Below the pieces are notes generated by a model, which searched no databases, was not told the origin of the DNA, and saw only the letters and a list, made by a program, of their open reading frames with translations. 64,000 nt of DNA from Kribbella caucasensis. Its GTDB lineage: Bacteria > Actinomycetota > Actinomycetes > Propionibacteriales > Kribbellaceae. How positions within the stretch are numbered: the stretch's first letter is position 1; the number at the start of each line of letters is the position of its first letter. The stretch spans positions 434,001-498,000 of the forward strand of contig NZ_SNWQ01000003.1 of the NCBI RefSeq assembly GCF_004361855.1, in the 5' to 3' direction. The position numbers and the translations under genes were made by a program. This document shows, piece after piece, positions 8,858 through 17,626 of this stretch.

Positions 8858-9702
8858 GGTCTACGGATCCTTTCCGTGAGCGGATCGCCGCTCATCTTGT
8901 TCTGCGAATTAGCTGCCAACCACCGGGCGATGCGTCCCACGGATGTGGTCGCGGCGGTCTCGTCTGGTCGATTGAGGTGGCCGTGGGCGGTCCCTGGCTC
9001 TGTGATCAGGGTGATCTTCCGCCCTGCATCCCGAAGCGACGTGGCGAAGATCTCGCCGGAAATGCTCAGATCATCGATCTCACTGTTGATCACCAGGACC
9101 GGAGGGAACCCCATCAGGTCAGCCGGGGTTGCGAGTCCGGGCGTCACGGGCAGAGGGGCGGTGTCAATTGGGCCACCGAAGTAGGTTTCGTACATCGCCC
9201 GGATCCGGGCGGGGCCGAACATCTCGCCGACCGGATGCGCCTTCAAGGCATCCTCGAGCTCCTGATCGGGCGGTGACTGCACGGCCAACAGCGAGGGATA
9301 TGCGAGGACCAACGTGGACGGTAGCCCGCCTGAGTGGACTTCGAGCATCCTGAGTACGGCGCCGGTGACGAGATTCGCGCCTGCGCTCGCACCGCCAATG
9401 GACAAGCCATCAGGATCGATGCCGAGCAGTTCGCGATTGTCCCGCGCCCACGCCCAAGCGGTCAGGATGTCGTCGGATGGCCCGGGGTAGTGGAGGTCAT
9501 CCGAGGCGAGGCGGTAGTCGACCGAGACGACTGTGATCCCACGCATTGCGAGTGACCTTGCCACCCAGTCGGCTTCGGGCATGTCGAGATCGCCGAATTC
9601 GAAGGCTCCTCCATGTGCCCACAGGAGCCCGATACCGGATGCGCGGGAGGCGGGATATACGCGCACAAGTCCGCCGGCGGCGGGATACGGATCAGTCTTC
9701 AT
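8854..9702 (-). CDS. Alpha/beta hydrolase, HSL-like (GDXSAG-type) esterase
   Basis: Esterase/lipase-like enzyme of 282 residues, hormone-sensitive-lipase family. The oxyanion-hole segment HGGAFEFGD is near residues 31-39, the nucleophile elbow is SIGGASAGANL, and the Asp and His of the triad are likely in INSEIDDLS and GTAHGHLN. No signal peptide is seen. It is translationally coupled to GH78 (ATGA overlap) and follows the permease by one base. In this context it may remove acyl groups from an imported glycoside before or after rhamnose release; that role is inferred from position. Confidence 0.85.
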   Translation of the reverse strand: MKTDPYPAAGGLVRVYPASRASGIGLLWAHGGAFEFGDLDMPEADWVARSLAMRGITVVSVDYRLASDDLHYPGPSDDILTAWAWARDNRELLGIDPDGLSIGGASAGANLVTGAVLRMLEVHSGGLPSTLVLAYPSLLAVQSPPDQELEDALKAHPVGEMFGPARIRAMYETYFGGPIDTAPLPVTPGLATPADLMGFPPVLVINSEIDDLSISGEIFATSLRDAGRKITLITEPGTAHGHLNRPDETAATTSVGRIARWLAANSQNKMSGDPLTERIRRP

Positions 9703-9703
9703 A

Positions 9704-10609
9704 TCAGCCCTTCATCGATCCAGCGGCGAGGCCGCGCATCACCCGTTGGTTCATGAACAGGTACAGCAGCAGAGTTGCCGAGATGCTGACGACGATCGCA
9801 GCGAACAACGGTCCGTAGTCGATCGAGCCGTACTGTCCGTTGAAGCTCAAGAGGCCGACCTGCACCGTACGGAGACGAGGGTTGTTGGTGAAGGTGAGCG
9901 CGAAGAGCAAGTCGTTCCACAAGAAGAAGAACTGAACAAGTCCGACGGTGAAGATGCCGTTTCGAACCATCGGGACTCCGACGCTCCAGAACATGCGAAG
10001 CGTGGAGGCGCCGTCGATCGCCGCTGCCTCGAACATTCCACGCGGCGCGGCCTTGAAGAAGGTCGCGATCATGAAGACGTTGAGCGGCAGTGTGACGGCC
10101 GTGTAGGTGATGATCAGCGGCCAGAGCGTCCCCAGGAGATGCAGCTGGAAGTACATGGTGAACAAGGGAAGTAGGATAATCTGCGCGGGCACCGTGATCC
10201 CCACCAGGAAGATCCCGAGCGTCGGGCCTCTGCCCTTCCAGACCAAGACTTCGAGGGCAAAGGCCGCTGCGGTACCGAGTGCCAACCCGATGATCAGCGC
10301 GGGTATCACTGTCAGGACGCTGTTGATCAGATAGGTGCCGAGGTTGGCCTTCGCGAACGCCTCGGTGTAGTTGCTGAGATCAGGCGTGCTTGGCAGTGCC
10401 CAGAACGGACTGCTCAGGAACTCGTCTTGTGTCTTGAACGACCCGAGGACGAGCCACACGAGCGGGTAGCAGACGATCACCAGCAGCAGTGCAACCACTA
10501 TGTTCAGCGGCAGGCGGCGGAGAAACCGCGACCTGCGGTTCTTCGGCCGGCGAGTGGCGCGGTTCGTGGCGAGTTGGCGCGGGGCCGGTGCCTGGATAGT
10601 CGATGTCAT
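9704..10609 (-). CDS. Carbohydrate ABC transporter permease (MalG/UgpE type)
   Basis: Inner-membrane subunit of a CUT1-type sugar importer, 301 residues, with about six hydrophobic helices. The EAA loop that contacts the ATPase reads EAAAIDGASTLRMFWSVGVPM. The start at 10609 (ATGACATCG) is chosen over a much longer open frame that runs through the partner permease on the same strand in another frame. A basic cytoplasmic N-terminus (RRPKNRRSRFLRRL) precedes helix one. It lies five bases after its partner. No ATPase is encoded here; CUT1 importers often share an unlinked MsiK-type ATPase. Confidence 0.92.
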   Translation of the reverse strand: MTSTIQAPAPRQLATNRATRRPKNRRSRFLRRLPLNIVVALLLVIVCYPLVWLVLGSFKTQDEFLSSPFWALPSTPDLSNYTEAFAKANLGTYLINSVLTVIPALIIGLALGTAAAFALEVLVWKGRGPTLGIFLVGITVPAQIILLPLFTMYFQLHLLGTLWPLIITYTAVTLPLNVFMIATFFKAAPRGMFEAAAIDGASTLRMFWSVGVPMVRNGIFTVGLVQFFFLWNDLLFALTFTNNPRLRTVQVGLLSFNGQYGSIDYGPLFAAIVVSISATLLLYLFMNQRVMRGLAAGSMKG

Positions 10610-10614
10610 GTTGA

Positions 10615-11502
10615 TCAACTCGCGGTGAGGTGGCGGCGGGTGGACCGAAGGATGAACCACGTGACGATCAGCGAGAGAAGTGTCAATACCATGGCGATCG
10701 TGCTGCCGTATCCGTACTCGCCGAATCCGAACGCGGTCTGGAACATGTAGAGGGTCAAGGGAGTGGTCGAGCCGGCCGGTCCACCGCCGGTGAGTGCGAT
10801 GATCGAGTCGAACACCTTCATCGTTCCGTTGATGCTGAAGACCAGCGCCGAAACAAGGACCGGTAGCAGCATCGGCAGGACGACGTGCCGGACGAGTTTC
10901 GACCCGGTCGCCCCATCCAGGCGAGCGGCTTCGATCATCTCTTCCGGGATGTCCATCAGTCCCGCGTAGAGCAGTACGGCGTAGAACCCCATCGAGCGCC
11001 ACAGATCCATCACGAAGAGGACACCTACCGCACTGGCTGTACCGCCGAGCCAATCGATGCCCGTGCCGCCTAGCGTCTGGATGAGCGCATTCACCGGACC
11101 TTCGACCGGGGCGAGGCCGAAGACCCGCTGGAACAGCAGCGCGACCGCGACAGTCGGAAGGACCACCGGAAAGAAGACGAGGGTTCGAACAATCGTCGAA
11201 CTTCGGCGCAGGTGAAACAAGTAGAGTAACGAGAGCAGATAGCCCAGGGCGACCTGGCCGATCGTCATCGCCACGGCGTAGATGGCGGTGAAGCGAAGGG
11301 CGGACCTCGCCTGAGGATCTGTGAAGAACTGGGTGTAGTTGTCGAATCCGGTGAAGGTGAATCCGCCGATCAGACCGCCGTCCATGAACGAGTAGATCGC
11401 CGACCAGACGATCGGGACGAGCATGACCGCGGTGTAGATCGCCAACGCCGGCATCACGAGTAGGGCGGTGGCCCGGCGATTCGAGAAGACGCTGATTGCC
11501 AT
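10615..11502 (-). CDS. Carbohydrate ABC transporter permease (MalF/UgpA type)
   Basis: Partner permease of the same CUT1 importer, 295 residues, with six predicted membrane helices (first: ALLVMPALAIYTAVMLVPIV). The ATPase-contacting loop reads EMIEAARLDGATGSKLVRHV. The ATG at 11502 is followed by a short basic N-terminus. It sits between the binding-protein gene (58-base gap) and the second permease, so the order is binding protein, permease, permease, hydrolase, GH78, all leftward. Confidence 0.92.
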   Translation of the reverse strand: MAISVFSNRRATALLVMPALAIYTAVMLVPIVWSAIYSFMDGGLIGGFTFTGFDNYTQFFTDPQARSALRFTAIYAVAMTIGQVALGYLLSLLYLFHLRRSSTIVRTLVFFPVVLPTVAVALLFQRVFGLAPVEGPVNALIQTLGGTGIDWLGGTASAVGVLFVMDLWRSMGFYAVLLYAGLMDIPEEMIEAARLDGATGSKLVRHVVLPMLLPVLVSALVFSINGTMKVFDSIIALTGGGPAGSTTPLTLYMFQTAFGFGEYGYGSTIAMVLTLLSLIVTWFILRSTRRHLTAS

Positions 11503-11560
11503 GAGAATTCCAGTTCACTGATGCCGGCGAGGGCGATTCGGCCAGGCTCGATTCAATGGG

Positions 11561-12874
11561 CTACTTACCGAGTGCTGCCTGTACGGATGCCATGAAGTCG
11601 GTTCCTGACATCGACCCGTTGGCCAACTGGCCCGCGTTCTGGGTGGAGATGGTTGTGGCCTGGGAGCTGAACAGAGCCTCGAACCACAGCACCGTGCTCG
11701 GAGAGCCCTCGACCTGATCGACGACAACCCGCTGCAGCGGAGAGAGGTCATGCTTCTCGCGCATCTGCATACCGGTCAGAAGACCGGATTTTTCGAAGGC
11801 GGTGTCGCCGTAGTTCTGGGCGATGCACTTCAGCCACTCGCGGCTGGTGTCGCCGAATGCCGACTTGGCGAACATGAGTGGCTGACCGGCATTCGCCGGC
11901 ATCTGGTCGATCGCCCCCGCACCGCCGGTCACCGCAGGGAACCTCATGAAGCCGATGTTGGCGGCGCCCACTTTGTTCTGCTTCGGGTCTTCGATGTTCT
12001 CGGTGATCCAGGAGCCCATATACATCATGGCCGCGCGGCCGGTGAGGAAGGTGTTGACCGTCTGGTTGTAGTCCGCGGAAGCGACCGCCTTTCCGAAAAC
12101 ACCCTCCGCACCGAGCTTGGCGATCTGATCGGCTGCGGCGACGTATTGCGGATCGGTGAGCTTCGCGTTGCCGTCCGCAACTTTGCGCATTGCATCCGGA
12201 CCGAGTGCACGGAAGATATAGGCGCCGAGCCATCGCGTGATGCCCCACCCAGGATTTGCGCCGTTCTGCGCGATCGGCTGCACCCCGGCCGCCTGGAACT
12301 TGTCAACGGCAGCGAGGAACTGGTCCCACGTCGTGGGAACAGCGATGCCGTGCTGGGCGAAGATCTGCTTGTTGTACCAGATGCCCTCGATGTTGAGCTG
12401 GACCGGCAGGGCATACAGGTCGTTCGAGCCGTAGTACTGCTGAACGAGCGAACTCGCGGCCGGTAGTACCGCGTCCTTCAGGCCGGCGTCGTTCAGCACC
12501 TGCGACACGTTCACGAGCGCATCGGCGTCGATGAACTTGCGGCCGAGATCGGGTGTTCCAGGGCTCAGGAACGTGCTGGGGAGCCCGTTCTGGCTCAGCA
12601 GAAGCTGGAGCCGCTGGTCGTACTGATCCTGCGGGGCGGCGTCGAGCGTCAGCGGCGCGGATGTGTTCTGAGCTTGGCAATCACCGGTGCTCAGCGAGTT
12701 CAGGGTGTTGATGACATCGGTCGTCGCAGTCAGTGTCAAACCGCTGAACTTGCCGTCGCCGTTGCCGCCTGCCCCCTGTGAGCCACCGCCGGCGCAGGCG
12801 CTGATCGCGAGCAGGCCGCTGATAACGAGGCTCAGTCCGGCAATGCCCTTGCGTGTGATGAATCGGCTGACCAC
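11561..12874 (-). CDS. Extracellular solute-binding lipoprotein of sugar ABC importer
   Basis: Type 1 carbohydrate-binding protein, 437 residues, that delivers the substrate to the two downstream permeases from the outer face of the membrane. The lipoprotein signal has basic FITRKG, a hydrophobic LSLVISGLLAI core and the lipobox SAC followed by GGG. I chose the GTG at 12874 because it follows a strong AGGAGGA site; a longer open frame extends upstream without support. Conserved family segments include IWYNKQIFAQHGI and MMYMGSW. A perfect LacI-type operator lies 37 bases upstream. Confidence 0.92.
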   Translation of the reverse strand: MVSRFITRKGIAGLSLVISGLLAISACAGGGSQGAGGNGDGKFSGLTLTATTDVINTLNSLSTGDCQAQNTSAPLTLDAAPQDQYDQRLQLLLSQNGLPSTFLSPGTPDLGRKFIDADALVNVSQVLNDAGLKDAVLPAASSLVQQYYGSNDLYALPVQLNIEGIWYNKQIFAQHGIAVPTTWDQFLAAVDKFQAAGVQPIAQNGANPGWGITRWLGAYIFRALGPDAMRKVADGNAKLTDPQYVAAADQIAKLGAEGVFGKAVASADYNQTVNTFLTGRAAMMYMGSWITENIEDPKQNKVGAANIGFMRFPAVTGGAGAIDQMPANAGQPLMFAKSAFGDTSREWLKCIAQNYGDTAFEKSGLLTGMQMREKHDLSPLQRVVVDQVEGSPSTVLWFEALFSSQATTISTQNAGQLANGSMSGTDFMASVQAALGK

Positions 12875-12910
12875 ATCTCCTCCTGGCAGTGAGAACCCCG
12901 ACGCTGAAAG

Positions 12911-12929
12911 TGAAACGTGAATCGTTTCA
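12911..12929. promoter_or_regulatory. LacI-family operator upstream of the GH78 operon
   Basis: TGAAACG-TGAAT-CGTTTCA is a perfect 7+7 inverted repeat with a 5-base spacer, the classic form bound by LacI/GalR-family repressors. It is placed just upstream of the binding-protein start. No lacI-type gene is in the window, so the repressor must be encoded elsewhere. Confidence 0.75.
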
Positions 12930-12976
12930 GATGCCGTCACGATACGAGCCTGGCCAAGATCCGATCAATGGGACAA

Positions 12977-12998
12977 GGGTGTACTGACAGTGCATGCT
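12977..12998. promoter_or_regulatory. GGGTGTACT element, copy 3
   Basis: GGGTGTACT-GAC-AGTGCATG matches the first part of the repeated element well but lacks the closing CCC. It lies in the gap between two leftward genes and has no obvious rightward target. Confidence 0.45.
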
Positions 12999-13142
12999 TG
13001 CCGGAGACAGCGGACCCGAATCATCCATTGAATCGTCACAATTCAGAACCGGGCGAAGACAGGTGCCTTCGGCAACTATACGTACCGCCTCGACCCCGCC
13101 GTGCAGCGGAGTGGAGGCGGTCTTGACGAGCCGGGTGCGCTC

Positions 13143-14615
13143 TTATTGAAGCGCGACGGCGAGATCCGCGGGGATGCCGATGGCCTTCGTCTCCACGAAA
13201 GGCTCGAGCCCTTCGGGGCCGAACTCCCGGCCCAGCCCGCTGGCTTTCACCCCGCCCATGGGCGCGTGGAAGCCGGCGGGGTTTCCGTTCAGCTCGACGG
13301 TGCCGGTGTGGATCTGGGCGGCCACCCGGAGACCCCGATCGATGTCGGTCGTGAACACTGATCCATTCAGCCCGTACTGAGAGTTGTTTGCGATCGCGAT
13401 CGCGTGATCCTCTGCGTCGTACGGAATCACCGACAGGACGGGCCCGAAGATCTCCTCCTGGGCGATGGTCGCGTCGGGATCGACATTGGCAAAGATCGTC
13501 GGTTCGACGAACCATCCGTGGTCGAGGTCGGCAGGTCTTCCACCGCCGCGTACGAGACGTGCCCCCTCACCGAGGCCGGCCTCGATGTAGCCCTCGACTC
13601 GGGCGCGCTGCCTCTGGCTGACGAGCGGGCCGATGTGTGTTGCTGGGTCGTTCGGATCACCGACCGGCATCGAGTCGACAAGTGCGTCGAGCCGCTCGAG
13701 CAGCTCCGTCTGCCGTGGCCGAGGAACGACAAGCCTCGTTTTGAGACTGCAGATCTGACCATTGTTCCGGAATGCACCCAGCCGCAGGGCGGACACCGCG
13801 ATGTCGAGGTCGGCGTCGTCAAGAATGACAGCGGCCGACTTTCCGCCGAGCTCCAGCGTTACCTTGCGCAGGTCTCGGCCGCAAATCTCGGCAATTCGCC
13901 GGCCTGCGGCGCTGGACCCGGTGAAGGTGACCTTGGCGACGTCCGGGTGGGACACAAGGTACTCACTGATCGCACGGTCGGCCGGGACAACGTTGACGAC
14001 GCCCGGCGGCAGACCGGCCTCGATGAGCAACTCTGCCACCAGGTAGGCGTCGAGCGGAGTCTCGGGGGCTGGTTTGAGCACGACTGTGCACCCGGTGAGC
14101 AGGGCCGGGATGACCTTTTGGATCGTCAGGGAGAGAGGCACGTTCCACGGCACCACACCAGCGACCACGCCAACCGGCTCTCTCGTCACCAGGGCCTGGC
14201 CGCCCCTGGAGTGGCGGATCTCCCGGAACGGGTAGGCCGCTGCCACCTCAAGGTACGACTCCAGGATTCCGACCGGGTTGGTGACCTGGATGTTCTGCGA
14301 CTGGGTGATCGGGCAACCCATCTCGTCCGTGATGAGCTGGGCGAACTGGTCGCTGTGCTTGACCAAGAGGTCGCGCAGCCGGGCCACGATCGCCATGCGG
14401 TCGGCGAGGCTCATCGCCGGCCATGGACCTGACTCGAATGCTCGCCGCGCCGCGCCGACCGCGCGGTCGACGTCCTCCCGAGACGCTGACGGTACTGAGG
14501 CGATGGGCTTCTCGGTCCACGGCGAGACCACTTCGATGCGCTCCTGTGCGACCGCCGGCACCCACTGTCCGTCGATGAAGAGCGTCTCGTGGCTCGTGAG
14601 TAGATCGGTGGTCAT
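13143..14615 (-). CDS. Aldehyde dehydrogenase (NAD(P)+)
   Basis: Aldehyde dehydrogenase superfamily enzyme of 490 residues that oxidises an aldehyde to a carboxylate. The general base Glu255 lies in LELGGKS and the nucleophile Cys289 in NNGQICSLK, with the usual 34-residue spacing; GFHAPMGGVKASGLGRE is the typical C-terminal block. Substrate cannot be read from sequence. It is transcribed leftward from a promoter region that carries a GntR-type operator at 14703-14725, which links it to the SDR-rich catabolic cluster. Confidence 0.9.
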   Translation of the reverse strand: MTTDLLTSHETLFIDGQWVPAVAQERIEVVSPWTEKPIASVPSASREDVDRAVGAARRAFESGPWPAMSLADRMAIVARLRDLLVKHSDQFAQLITDEMGCPITQSQNIQVTNPVGILESYLEVAAAYPFREIRHSRGGQALVTREPVGVVAGVVPWNVPLSLTIQKVIPALLTGCTVVLKPAPETPLDAYLVAELLIEAGLPPGVVNVVPADRAISEYLVSHPDVAKVTFTGSSAAGRRIAEICGRDLRKVTLELGGKSAAVILDDADLDIAVSALRLGAFRNNGQICSLKTRLVVPRPRQTELLERLDALVDSMPVGDPNDPATHIGPLVSQRQRARVEGYIEAGLGEGARLVRGGGRPADLDHGWFVEPTIFANVDPDATIAQEEIFGPVLSVIPYDAEDHAIAIANNSQYGLNGSVFTTDIDRGLRVAAQIHTGTVELNGNPAGFHAPMGGVKASGLGREFGPEGLEPFVETKAIGIPADLAVALQ

Positions 14616-14702
14616 GGATGCTGCACTCCCGGCTGGAAAGATCGGTTGCGGGCTCAGATCGGTCGCTGGGGCGTGCGTACGCCGCTCCTCCGCCGATCCG
14701 CC

Positions 14703-14725
14703 AGTCTGATTATTGTCAGACTATA
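14703..14725. promoter_or_regulatory. GntR-type operator upstream of aldehyde dehydrogenase
   Basis: AGTCTGA and TCAGACT form an inverted repeat with a 6-base spacer; the right half extends to ATTGTCAGACTATA. The core TGTCAGAC is shared with the sites at 15783, 19058 and 20822, and the arms with the palindrome at 31113. It is about 90 bases upstream of the aldehyde dehydrogenase start. Confidence 0.6.
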
Positions 14726-14757
14726 TTGCGTGACGCAAGAGTTGCTCGCCATCTCAG

Positions 14758-15735
14758 TCAGCGCGGCTGACTCTGCTTTCGGTGCCAGTTGATGACCGAC
14801 TGGAGGCCCTCGTCGAGGGTGGTCTCGGGTGCGAACCCGAGGACCTCTCTCATCCGGCCCTGGCTCACCCGCTGGTACCGGGTGCGTTCGCTCTTCCACT
14901 CGATCTGGGACGGGTCGTGCCCGTACAGCTCCACGATCCGGCTGCAGAACGTCTCGGCCGTGACCGGCGCTCCGACGACGTTCACAGCCAGGCCCGTCTG
15001 CGCCGCGCTCAACGATGCCACGATCGCTTTGGCGACGTCGTCGATGTAGACGAAGGAGTGGACCGAGTCTCTGGCCCAGGACACGATCGGTCGCTCGCTC
15101 CGGTCGAGCGCGTGGAGGATCTCCACGGACAAGCTGCCGTTCGACCCGGGGCTGACTCGTGGGCCGTAGATGGGGCCGATCCGCAGGGCGATGTACTCGG
15201 GACCGCCCAGCCCTGCGAAGGCTTCGAGGTAGGCCTCGCTCGCCAGCTTGGTTGCGGCGTACATGTTGATGCCTTGGGGCACCCACGGCCTGTCTTCTCT
15301 GACCGGTTCCGTGGCCGGGTCCTGGTACGGGCCGTAGATGGTGTTCGTCGAGCCGAACACGAACCGGCGGACGCCGTGCTTCGTGGCCGCAGACAGCAGG
15401 TCGTATGTCGTGCCGACGTTGATGTCGTGAGCGTCTTTTGGTCGCTTCTTCGCCGCCTGGGTGCGCACCGCGGCCAGATGCACGATGGCATCGGTCTCGG
15501 ACACCACTGACTCGAGTGCATCGGTGTCACGCAGGTCCATGGCGCGGAAGTCGACCGCGGGCAGCGATGCCAGCTCGCACAAACGCGGTGACTCCACGAC
15601 GTCGAGCGCAATCACACGGTGGTCCGTCGTACCTGCCAGCATCTCGACGACCCGAGATCCGACGAACCCTGCGGCGCCAGTCACGAGCACCCTCGCCGTC
15701 ACGGGATCGGGCACCGGCGTTGCTGCTTGCGACAT
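14758..15735 (-). CDS. NAD-dependent epimerase/dehydratase family protein
   Basis: Extended SDR of 325 residues. The Rossmann motif TGAAGFVG lies near residues 19-26 and the active-site YAATK follows the conserved SSTNTIYG-type strand (FGSTNTIYGPY). LRIGPIYGPRVSPG and FVYIDDVAKAI are typical of nucleotide-sugar epimerases and related dehydrogenases, but in a catabolic cluster it may instead act as a dehydrogenase on a sugar-like or cyclic alcohol. The start at 15735 is 29 bases from a promoter region nearly identical to the one at 19040-19072. Confidence 0.8.
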   Translation of the reverse strand: MSQAATPVPDPVTARVLVTGAAGFVGSRVVEMLAGTTDHRVIALDVVESPRLCELASLPAVDFRAMDLRDTDALESVVSETDAIVHLAAVRTQAAKKRPKDAHDINVGTTYDLLSAATKHGVRRFVFGSTNTIYGPYQDPATEPVREDRPWVPQGINMYAATKLASEAYLEAFAGLGGPEYIALRIGPIYGPRVSPGSNGSLSVEILHALDRSERPIVSWARDSVHSFVYIDDVAKAIVASLSAAQTGLAVNVVGAPVTAETFCSRIVELYGHDPSQIEWKSERTRYQRVSQGRMREVLGFAPETTLDEGLQSVINWHRKQSQPR

Positions 15736-15782
15736 CTGTTCGTTCCTCTCGTGCGAGCGACAGTCTTCACAATAGCGCTAAC

Positions 15783-15794
15783 GTCTGACAGTAT
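15783..15794. promoter_or_regulatory. GntR-type operator in divergent promoter (epimerase / hydroxyacid dehydrogenase)
   Basis: GTCTGACAGTAT lies within a 33-base block (15765-15797) that is identical at 30 positions to 19040-19072. It is placed between the leftward epimerase-like gene and the rightward hydroxyacid dehydrogenase gene. Confidence 0.65.
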
Positions 15795-15910
15795 GCGAGG
15801 TGTGGCGGCGGGACTTACGCGCCCAGATCCGCCGGCTCGCGGCCGATGATGGACGGCCAGCTGAGGAGCCCGGCATGTGACAGGGATGGACATGACGGAA
15901 GGACGATGTG

Positions 15911-16777
15911 ATGGACACGATCGGCTTCATCGGAGTCGGCGCGATGGGCTCGTCGATTGCCAGCCGGATAGTGGCCGGCCATCAACTGCTGGTCAACGAC
16001 AGCAATCCGGAAGCGGCAGCAGACCTGGTCGCAGCCGGCGCCCGGTTCGCGACGCTGGCAGAGATCGCCGAGGAGTGTCGAACGATCTTCCTGTGCCTTC
16101 CCGGTCCAGCGCAGGTGAAGGAGTTGCTGCTCGGCCCGGACGGTTTGGGAGAAGAGTTGGTTCCGGGGACCGTGATCATCGACACCACCACGAGCACACC
16201 CACAGTGGACGCCGAGGTGCTCGCTGAGCTCAAGGGTCGTGCGGTGACGTACGTCGACTCCCCGATCGCCGGTGGTGTTCGACGTACGCGCGAGGGCACA
16301 GCGACGCTCATGGTCGGCGCCGATCCGGACGTCTTCGCCCGGGTGGAGAAGCTGCTCAGCGAGGTGACGACAGAGGTGGTCAATGTCGGCCCCACCGGCG
16401 CGGGCCACGCCATGAAGCTGGTCAACAATCTGCTCAATGCCTGCAACCGGTTCGCCGCGCTGGAGACTATCCGTCTGGGCGTTGCGGCTGGGATGAAGCA
16501 GGAGGTCGTGGTCGATGTCATCAACAAGTCGAGCGGCCGCAACTACGCCACGGAGTACACCTATCCCCAACTGCTCTCCGGTGACGCCTACAAGCCGCAA
16601 GGGTTCACGCTGGAGTTGATGCTCAAGGACATCCGGCTGGCCACGGAACTCGCCGAGTCCCTCGGGCATCAGACCCCGGTCGGCAAGCTCGTCCAGGGGT
16701 TCACCGAGTTCGCGATCGAGCGGTTCGGTCCTTCTGCCGATCAGAGCCAAATGATGGCCGAGTGGTACGAGAACTGA
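15911..16777 (+). CDS. Beta-hydroxyacid dehydrogenase (3-hydroxyisobutyrate dehydrogenase-like)
   Basis: NAD(P)-dependent dehydrogenase of 288 residues in the 3-hydroxyisobutyrate/tartronate semialdehyde reductase family. The dinucleotide motif GFIGVGAMGSS is at the N-terminus, the substrate-binding DSPIAGG near residue 115, and the catalytic Lys169 in GHAMKLVNN. Either GTG 15908 or ATG 15911 could be the start; an AAGGA ribosome site favours the latter. It is followed 33 bases later by an SDR and is controlled from the duplicated GntR-type promoter. Confidence 0.87.
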   Translation: MDTIGFIGVGAMGSSIASRIVAGHQLLVNDSNPEAAADLVAAGARFATLAEIAEECRTIFLCLPGPAQVKELLLGPDGLGEELVPGTVIIDTTTSTPTVDAEVLAELKGRAVTYVDSPIAGGVRRTREGTATLMVGADPDVFARVEKLLSEVTTEVVNVGPTGAGHAMKLVNNLLNACNRFAALETIRLGVAAGMKQEVVVDVINKSSGRNYATEYTYPQLLSGDAYKPQGFTLELMLKDIRLATELAESLGHQTPVGKLVQGFTEFAIERFGPSADQSQMMAEWYEN

Positions 16778-16810
16778 CCGGAAGACCTGGCGAACGGAAG
16801 AGGAATCATT

Positions 16811-17578
16811 GTGGATCTGAATCTCGGCGGAAAGACCGCCTTGATCTCCGGAGCAAGTGCGGGCATCGGTCGGGTGACGGCAAAGACCTTGGCCCGTGAG
16901 GGCGTCCAGACAATCGTGGTGGCGCGCCGCGCGCAGGCGCTCGAGGAGCTCGCCGACGAGATCCGTGCCGAGGGCAACAAGGCGCCTGTGCTGATCGTGG
17001 ATGACCTGCTGGACGACGGCTCGTTCGACCGTATCGTCGCCCACGTCATGGGGCAGTTCGGTGGCGTGGACATCGTCGTCAACAACCTCGGTCAGGCGAG
17101 GCCTTTCGACCTGGACACTACCGAGGAGGAGTGGGCGGAGGCCTTCCGTCTGAACTTCGTGACTCCTCGACGACTGACGACGCCCTTCATTGCCGGCATG
17201 CGAGAGCGAGGCTTCGGTCGTGTCGTCAACTTGACCGCGACCTCGGAACCGCAGCACGTCAGCGGGTCGTTGACCTCCAAGGCGGCCGTCCTGATGTGGG
17301 CGAAAGGCCTGTCCCGTGTGGTCGCCAAGGACGGTGTGACGGTCAACTGCGTCTCGCCTGGTTATTTGCTCACGGATCAGATCCGGAACAACTTCATCCC
17401 CCAGTTCCTGCCGACCGAAGAGGAACAACAGGTCTGGCTCGACCGGGAAATCCCGGCCGGCAGGTTTGGAGACCCGGCCGACGCGGCCAACCTGATCACG
17501 TTCCTCTGCTCCCCGCTGGCCGGATACATCACCGGACAACGGGTGTACGTCGACGGCGGATGGAATCGACACGTCTGA
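16811..17578 (+). CDS. SDR family protein lacking the catalytic tyrosine
   Basis: Short-chain dehydrogenase fold, 255 residues, GTG start preceded by AGAGGA. The cofactor motif SGASAGIG and VVNNLG are normal, and the C-terminus GYITGQRVYVDGG is typical. At the active site, however, the usual Tyr-x-x-x-Lys reads Ser153-Leu-Thr-Ser-Lys157, so the catalytic Tyr is replaced by Ser. This SDR may use another residue, catalyse a different reaction or be non-catalytic. It lies downstream of the hydroxyacid dehydrogenase and convergent with the second MmgE/PrpD gene. Confidence 0.8.
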   Translation: MDLNLGGKTALISGASAGIGRVTAKTLAREGVQTIVVARRAQALEELADEIRAEGNKAPVLIVDDLLDDGSFDRIVAHVMGQFGGVDIVVNNLGQARPFDLDTTEEEWAEAFRLNFVTPRRLTTPFIAGMRERGFGRVVNLTATSEPQHVSGSLTSKAAVLMWAKGLSRVVAKDGVTVNCVSPGYLLTDQIRNNFIPQFLPTEEEQQVWLDREIPAGRFGDPADAANLITFLCSPLAGYITGQRVYVDGGWNRHV

Positions 17579-17626
17579 AGGCGCAAGCCCTTCGTCCGGA
17601 GCGGCAAGCTAGATGCCGAAATCGGT

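Noticed and set aside
9704..11518. 604-codon frame spanning both ABC permeases
   Set aside because: Only its last 301 codons encode the second permease; the rest is an out-of-frame reading of the first permease, which has its own start and motifs.
15815..17572. 585-codon antisense frame across the hydroxyacid dehydrogenase and SDR
   Set aside because: Shadow of two well-supported genes; the translated sequence has no domain-like features.
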